Of a DNA stretch of 64,000 bases, positions 60,596-64,000 are shown in pieces. This stretch comes from Stenotrophomonas sp. ESTM1D_MKCIP4_1 (GTDB lineage: Bacteria > Pseudomonadota > Gammaproteobacteria > Xanthomonadales > Xanthomonadaceae). A model generated the notes under the pieces. It was not told the origin of the DNA and made no database searches. It saw only the letters and a program-made list of their open reading frames with translations. The stretch spans positions 3,678,684 to 3,742,683 of the forward strand of contig NZ_CP026004.1 in assembly GCF_003086895.1 (NCBI RefSeq), written 5' to 3'. The stretch's first letter is position 1. Each line of letters begins with the position of its first letter. Both the position numbers and the translations under genes were made by a program.

Positions 60596-60784
60596 GGCAG
60601 GGCTGCGTCCTGCACCTGCTCAATGCAACGGCAACGGCAACGGCAACGTCAAAAGCCTGCATTCCGTGGGATGGCGGGGCGGGTCCGGTTGAGGGGAACG
60701 CCGTAAACCCATCCATGGGGGCTTGGTCGCGGCATCCATGCCGCTCACACCCCCTCAACCGGACCCACCCCGCCTTCGACAGTT
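60596..60784 (+). repeat. long structured palindrome, copy C
   Basis: This has the same plan as copies A and B. The 24-bp outer arms (60673-60696 with 60751-60774) pair with one mismatch and share copy B's sequence type. Inner hairpins are CCCAT-CC-ATGGG (60708-60719, a compensated change from TACGT/ATGTA) and GCGGCAT-CC-ATGCCGC (60729-60744). The flank has four GCAACG-type hexamers in a row. It begins 3 bp after the oxidoreductase stop. Confidence 0.85.
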
Positions 60785-60831
60785 TCCGCGGGCTGTTGAA
60801 ACCTGCTGCTGATGGTGGGTTCTGTTGGTGG

Positions 60832-60999
60832 GTGCCGACCGTTGGTCGGCACGGGCTCGGATCGGGTAGGTGTCGACCTTGGTCGACACAGTAGATCCAC
60901 GCCATGCGTGGATGACGTGGAAATGGTTTGTAGAGTCGAGCCATGCTCGACTGCCGTGCCGGGGTCAGAGCCCTTTCCTGCGGAAAGGGATCCGACCCC
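60832..60999. repeat. cluster of REP palindromes upstream of gnd's end
   Basis: Five palindromes follow one another: GTGCCGACC-GTT-GGTCGGCAC (60832-60852), GTAGGTGTCGACC... (60866-60889), GTAGATCCACGCC-ATG-CGTGGAT (60891-60913), GTAGAGTCGAGCC-ATG-CTCGACT (60930-60952) and the GGGGTC...GACCCC element (60961-60999). Together with copy C they fill the 416-bp gene-free gap 60594-61009. Confidence 0.85.
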
Positions 61000-61009
61000 G
61001 CTGCAGGGC

Positions 61010-61915
61010 TTACGACTTCTTGATGGCGTGGCCGCCGAACTCGTTGCGCATCGCCGACAACAGGCGATCGGTGAACGAATTGGATTCGCGCGAGCGCAGG
61101 CGTTCCAGCAACGACAGGGTGATGACCGGTGCCGGCACGTCCAGCGCGATGGCTTCGGCGACGGTCCAGCGGCCTTCGCCGGAATCTTCCACGTAGGGAG
61201 CGATGCCATCCAGCGAGGGATTGCGCTTGAGCGCTTCGGTGCTCAGATCCAGCAGCCACGAACGCACCACGCTGCCGTGGCGCCAGACCTCGGCCACCTG
61301 AGCCAGGTCCAGTTCCATCTCCTGCTTGCGTTCCATCAGCGCGAAACCTTCGGCATAGGCCTGCATCATTCCGTACTCGATGCCGTTGTGGACCATCTTC
61401 GTGAAGTGGCCGGCACCGGAAGGGCCCACGCGGCCCCAGCCACGGTCTTCGGCCGGCGCCAGCGTGCGCAGCAACGGCGCGATCTGTTCGACCACCGACG
61501 CTTCACCGCCCACCATCAGGCTGTAGCCCTCCTGCAGGCCCCACACGCCACCGCTGGTGCCGCAGTCCACATACCCCAGATCGTCCTGGGCGAGTGCCTT
61601 GGCACGGCGGATCGAGTCCTGGTAGTTGGAGTTGCCGCCGTCGATGACGATGTCGCCCTCGGCCAGGTGCGGGGTCAGATGGCCCAGGGTCTGGTCGACC
61701 GTTTCACCGGCCGGCACCATCAGCCACACCACGCGCGGCACCGGCAGTGCGGCAACCGCTGCCGCCAGCGAATCGACGACCTCCAGGCCCGCCTCGGCAG
61801 CGCGCTGGCGCGCGGCTTCGCCAGGGTCGTAGCCGACCACGCGGTGGCCGCCGCGATGCAGGCGTTGGGCCATGTTGGCGCCCATGCGGCCGAGGCCGAT
61901 CATTGCAATGTCCAT
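61010..61915 (-). CDS. gnd: 6-phosphogluconate dehydrogenase, decarboxylating, short (YqeC/GntZ-like) form
   Basis: A 301-aa enzyme of the pentose phosphate pathway that oxidises 6-phosphogluconate to ribulose-5-phosphate. The NAD(P) motif is IAMIGLGRMGANMAQRLHR at the N-terminus; VIDGGNSNYQDS, YVDCGTSGGVWGLQEGYSLM and GAGHFTKMVHNGIEYGMMQA carry the substrate and catalytic Lys-His residues. The length is that of the short, often NAD-preferring form rather than the ~470-aa E. coli enzyme. It ends inside the repeat cluster and lies 10 nt after the next gene on the same strand. Confidence 0.93.
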   Translation of the reverse strand: MDIAMIGLGRMGANMAQRLHRGGHRVVGYDPGEAARQRAAEAGLEVVDSLAAAVAALPVPRVVWLMVPAGETVDQTLGHLTPHLAEGDIVIDGGNSNYQDSIRRAKALAQDDLGYVDCGTSGGVWGLQEGYSLMVGGEASVVEQIAPLLRTLAPAEDRGWGRVGPSGAGHFTKMVHNGIEYGMMQAYAEGFALMERKQEMELDLAQVAEVWRHGSVVRSWLLDLSTEALKRNPSLDGIAPYVEDSGEGRWTVAEAIALDVPAPVITLSLLERLRSRESNSFTDRLLSAMRNEFGGHAIKKS

Positions 61916-61925
61916 TGTTTCACCT

Positions 61926-63179
61926 TCAGTTGGGGTCTAGGGTCAGGCTGCCTGGCCGGCCGGTCGCCGCGCAGTGGCGCAGCTGCGCCTCGCGCCAACG
62001 CCGATAGAGCGTGGTATGCAGATTGTGCAACGCCAGGTCGATGGAAAACGACGTGCGTGGGTTGCGGTCGAGCAGGCGGATGATGTGATAGCCGATAGGA
62101 CGTATACCGCGTGGGTGCACATAGATCACGAACTGCTGGTAGAACGGATCGTCCAGCAGCTGGTCCATGCGCGCCAGCGTGGCCCGGTAACGCGGTTGCA
62201 GCTGCGCGCGCAGCGCCGGGTCGCGTTCGTACAGCAGGCGCTCGAAATAGCGGCGGCCAAGGCGTGGGATGCCCTGCGCCAGCGTCCACAGCTCGGCGTT
62301 GCGCTGGTCGTACCAGGCCAGCCCGCCGTGCGTGGCCAGCGCCTGCGCTGCCTCCGCCCCCACGTCGACGACGATGAAGTTCTCCGCCTGGTTGCTCAGG
62401 TCATCCAGCGTGGCATTGTCGCCCACGTGCTCGATGAAACCCGGCACGCCGAGGAAGGCGCTGCGCCCCATCGCGGCGGTGCGCACGGCCTTGCCATCGG
62501 CGAAGAACGCACCGGCCTTTGCGCCCAGCAGGATGCTGTCGGTATCGTGCAGGCCCAGAAAGGTGCCGATGGACAGTTCGCCGGCGGAAAACCCTTCATC
62601 AAAGGCCGCGTCACCGTACAGCTCGCGCTGGGTGGCCAGCTGCGCGACCTGGCGGCCCACGCCACATTCGGCGCGCACGTTGCCATGGTAGAAGGCATCC
62701 AGTGCGCGGCTGTTGCCGTGCTGCGGCGTGTAACCGCGACCGAAGGAACGCGTGTTCTGCCAGCCCTGCGCGGCTGCGCCGCGTGCGCCGAAACCAATCC
62801 AGCCCAGCTGCAGGCCACTGAAGCGGAAGCCGGAGTTGTCCTGCAGGGCCTGCGCTGCACGCTGCGCTGCGGCGCCCAGCACGAAGGTGTAGGCGCAGAG
62901 CGTGGCCGGGTCATCCAGCAGGCGCTGCAGCACGGCCTGCCGCGCATCCTCGGCCATCTCCGCTGGCCAGCGCACCCGCAGGTCACCTGCCTGCTGCGCA
63001 GCCTGCAGCGATGCGCGCGTGCACACCGGTCCGCCCTCGATCTGCGGTGCGTCGACGGCAGCCGTCTCGAAGCGCCAGCCCAGCCGCTGCAGCAGGCCCT
63101 GTTCGCAGCGGCTGCTCGCGGCGCTGCCCAGCAGGGGCCAGCTCAGCAGCAGGGCCAGCCCCAACGCCCTGCCCTTCAC
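61926..63179 (-). CDS. exported protein of uncertain function, faintly transglutaminase-like
   Basis: A 417-aa protein with a signal peptide (residues 1-21, LALLLSWPLLGSAAS). I do not recognise it with certainty. Two blocks recall bacterial protein-glutamine gamma-glutamyltransferase (Tgl): AFYHGNVRAECGVGRQVAQL, where the Glu-Cys pair resembles the Tgl nucleophile site, and NQAENFIVVDVG, resembling the Tgl GEN motif. The length is greater than Tgl and the match is from memory only. It lies 2 nt after the DUF2242-type lipoprotein gene and before gnd, so it is probably in an operon. Confidence 0.6.
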   Translation of the reverse strand: MKGRALGLALLLSWPLLGSAASSRCEQGLLQRLGWRFETAAVDAPQIEGGPVCTRASLQAAQQAGDLRVRWPAEMAEDARQAVLQRLLDDPATLCAYTFVLGAAAQRAAQALQDNSGFRFSGLQLGWIGFGARGAAAQGWQNTRSFGRGYTPQHGNSRALDAFYHGNVRAECGVGRQVAQLATQRELYGDAAFDEGFSAGELSIGTFLGLHDTDSILLGAKAGAFFADGKAVRTAAMGRSAFLGVPGFIEHVGDNATLDDLSNQAENFIVVDVGAEAAQALATHGGLAWYDQRNAELWTLAQGIPRLGRRYFERLLYERDPALRAQLQPRYRATLARMDQLLDDPFYQQFVIYVHPRGIRPIGYHIIRLLDRNPRTSFSIDLALHNLHTTLYRRWREAQLRHCAATGRPGSLTLDPN

Positions 63180-63181
63180 GG

Positions 63182-63847
63182 TCAGCCCTGATCGTCGGTC
63201 GGTTGCGGGGGCGTCGGTTGCGGGGGGCGCTCGGGTACGGGCGGGGCCGGTACGGGTGCGGGTGCGGCCGCCGGCGCCGGTTCCTGCACGGCCGCCGGTT
63301 GCGGGGCCGCTGCCGGCTTGGCCACCGCAGGCAGGTACTGGTGCAGGCGGTCGAAGAAGCGGCGGTAGAAATCGGCATCGGTGATCGTGCTGCTGGCGAC
63401 CTTCACCAGCGAATCGTCGTTGCTGCCGAACGGCAGCGACACCGAGCCCAGTGCCCCCACGCCCACGCTGGCCGAGGTCGGGCTCTTCTTCAGCGCATAG
63501 CGGTCCTGCACGGCGCTGACGAACACCAGCGCCTGCTCGCTGCCGCGCGGCGCGCAGGAAATGCGCAGCACCAGCTGCTCATGGTCATCCTCGCGCACCT
63601 GGAAATTCTTGTTGCCCTCCACCTGCCCATCATCGGCACGTGCAATGGCATAGCCCTGGCTGAGCAGGGTACGGCGGGCCGCTTCACAGGCCTCGGCCGG
63701 GCGGCCATCGACGGTGCGCGAGAAGGTGTCGCCCGAATCGAAGGACTCGCGCAGCAGACTGTTGTCGGCAGCACGGCCACCGCAACCGGCGAGGACGCAC
63801 GTGCTGGCGAGGGCCAGCAGGGACAGCGAAAGACGGGAGGCCCGCAT
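63182..63847 (-). CDS. DUF2242-type lipoprotein
   Basis: A 221-aa lipoprotein. The signal ends in a lipobox, TCVLAGC, with Cys22. The folded part has a DUF2242-like pattern: EACEAARRTLLSQGYAIARA, EGNKNFQVREDDHEQLVL and YALKKSPTSASVGVGALGSV. The C-terminal ~50 residues are a Pro/Ala/Gln linker. AGGAG precedes the ATG; the frame stays open 48 codons upstream without homology. Its function is unknown. It begins the operon that continues with the protein at 61926. Confidence 0.78.
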   Translation of the reverse strand: MRASRLSLSLLALASTCVLAGCGGRAADNSLLRESFDSGDTFSRTVDGRPAEACEAARRTLLSQGYAIARADDGQVEGNKNFQVREDDHEQLVLRISCAPRGSEQALVFVSAVQDRYALKKSPTSASVGVGALGSVSLPFGSNDDSLVKVASSTITDADFYRRFFDRLHQYLPAVAKPAAAPQPAAVQEPAPAAAPAPVPAPPVPERPPQPTPPQPTDDQG

Positions 63848-63945
63848 GGGTACTCCTGCGAGAACGGAAGCCCCGAGGGTAGCCCCGGTGCCGTGTGCGG
63901 CAGGTCGAAACGCCCGCCCCCGTTGCTCCCGGTTCATCGACGTCC

Positions 63946-63967
63946 GCCGGGCATGGCCCGGCGCTAC
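63946..63967. repeat. REP-like palindrome at the right edge
   Basis: GCCGGGC-ATG-GCCCGGC followed by GCTAC matches the inverted SMAG ending. The last ~150 bp of the window contain no other recognised feature. Confidence 0.65.
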
Positions 63968-64000
63968 CGGAAAAACGAACGGGGCCGGCATTGCCGACCC

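Overview
The window is about 64 kb of GC-rich DNA from a gammaproteobacterium of the Xanthomonadaceae, most likely a Stenotrophomonas of the maltophilia group. The main clue is the many short palindromes that begin with GTAG. They match the SMAG (Stenotrophomonas maltophilia GTAG) class of REP elements and occur at more than a dozen intergenic sites. The gene content also fits: plant-type GshA, large TonB-dependent receptors, a Xanthomonas-style N-acetylglucosamine (GlcNAc) locus, and a VasX-like type VI secretion (T6SS) effector island. I saw no rRNA, tRNA or CRISPR array.

Layout. 0-3.6 kb: the tail of an IS4-family transposase, gshA, a VIT-family transporter and an AraC regulator. 3.6-4.3 kb: a gene-free stretch with two copies of a long structured palindrome. 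4.3-11.5 kb: an MBL-fold hydrolase, engB, cytochrome c4, two DsbA-like proteins, an endonuclease/exonuclease/phosphatase protein, an RhtA-like exporter with a divergent Lrp-type regulator, and an M23 peptidase. 11.7-17.7 kb: two TonB-dependent receptors and an ExbD/TolR protein. 17.8-21.4 kb: a lytic transglycosylase, a small membrane protein and cca. 21.5-31.9 kb: a T6SS island on the minus strand, read as vgrG, DUF4123 adaptor, full-length VasX-like toxin, immunity, immunity, orphan toxin C-terminal half, immunity. 32.1-38.5 kb: an SseB-like protein, a solitary HigA-like antitoxin, a zinc-ribbon membrane protein, an S41 peptidase, a hypothetical protein and an autotransporter.

38.8-51.1 kb is a GlcNAc/chitooligosaccharide utilisation locus. 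The minus strand reads nagP, a LacI regulator, nagB-II, nagA and nagX. The plus strand reads a glucokinase-type nagK, a TonB-dependent receptor and a GH20 hexosaminidase. Three LacI-type palindromes lie between the two arms. The likely flow is outer-membrane uptake, periplasmic cleavage to GlcNAc, inner-membrane import by NagP, then phosphorylation, deacetylation and deamination to fructose-6-phosphate. 51.2-64 kb: VanZ-like protein, an NDUFAF7-type methyltransferase, a pteridine reductase facing folK, a solitary Anbu-type protease, a three-gene phosphorelay cluster, a BON protein, an oxidoreductase, a third copy of the long palindrome, 6-phosphogluconate dehydrogenase, a protein of uncertain function and a DUF2242-type lipoprotein.

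Two things stand out. One is the T6SS island, where a toxin C-terminal half and its membrane immunity gene have been duplicated and partly homogenised. The other is a dispersed element of about 180-190 bp whose long stem and two inner hairpins all change in a compensated way between its three copies, which suggests a selected folded structure.
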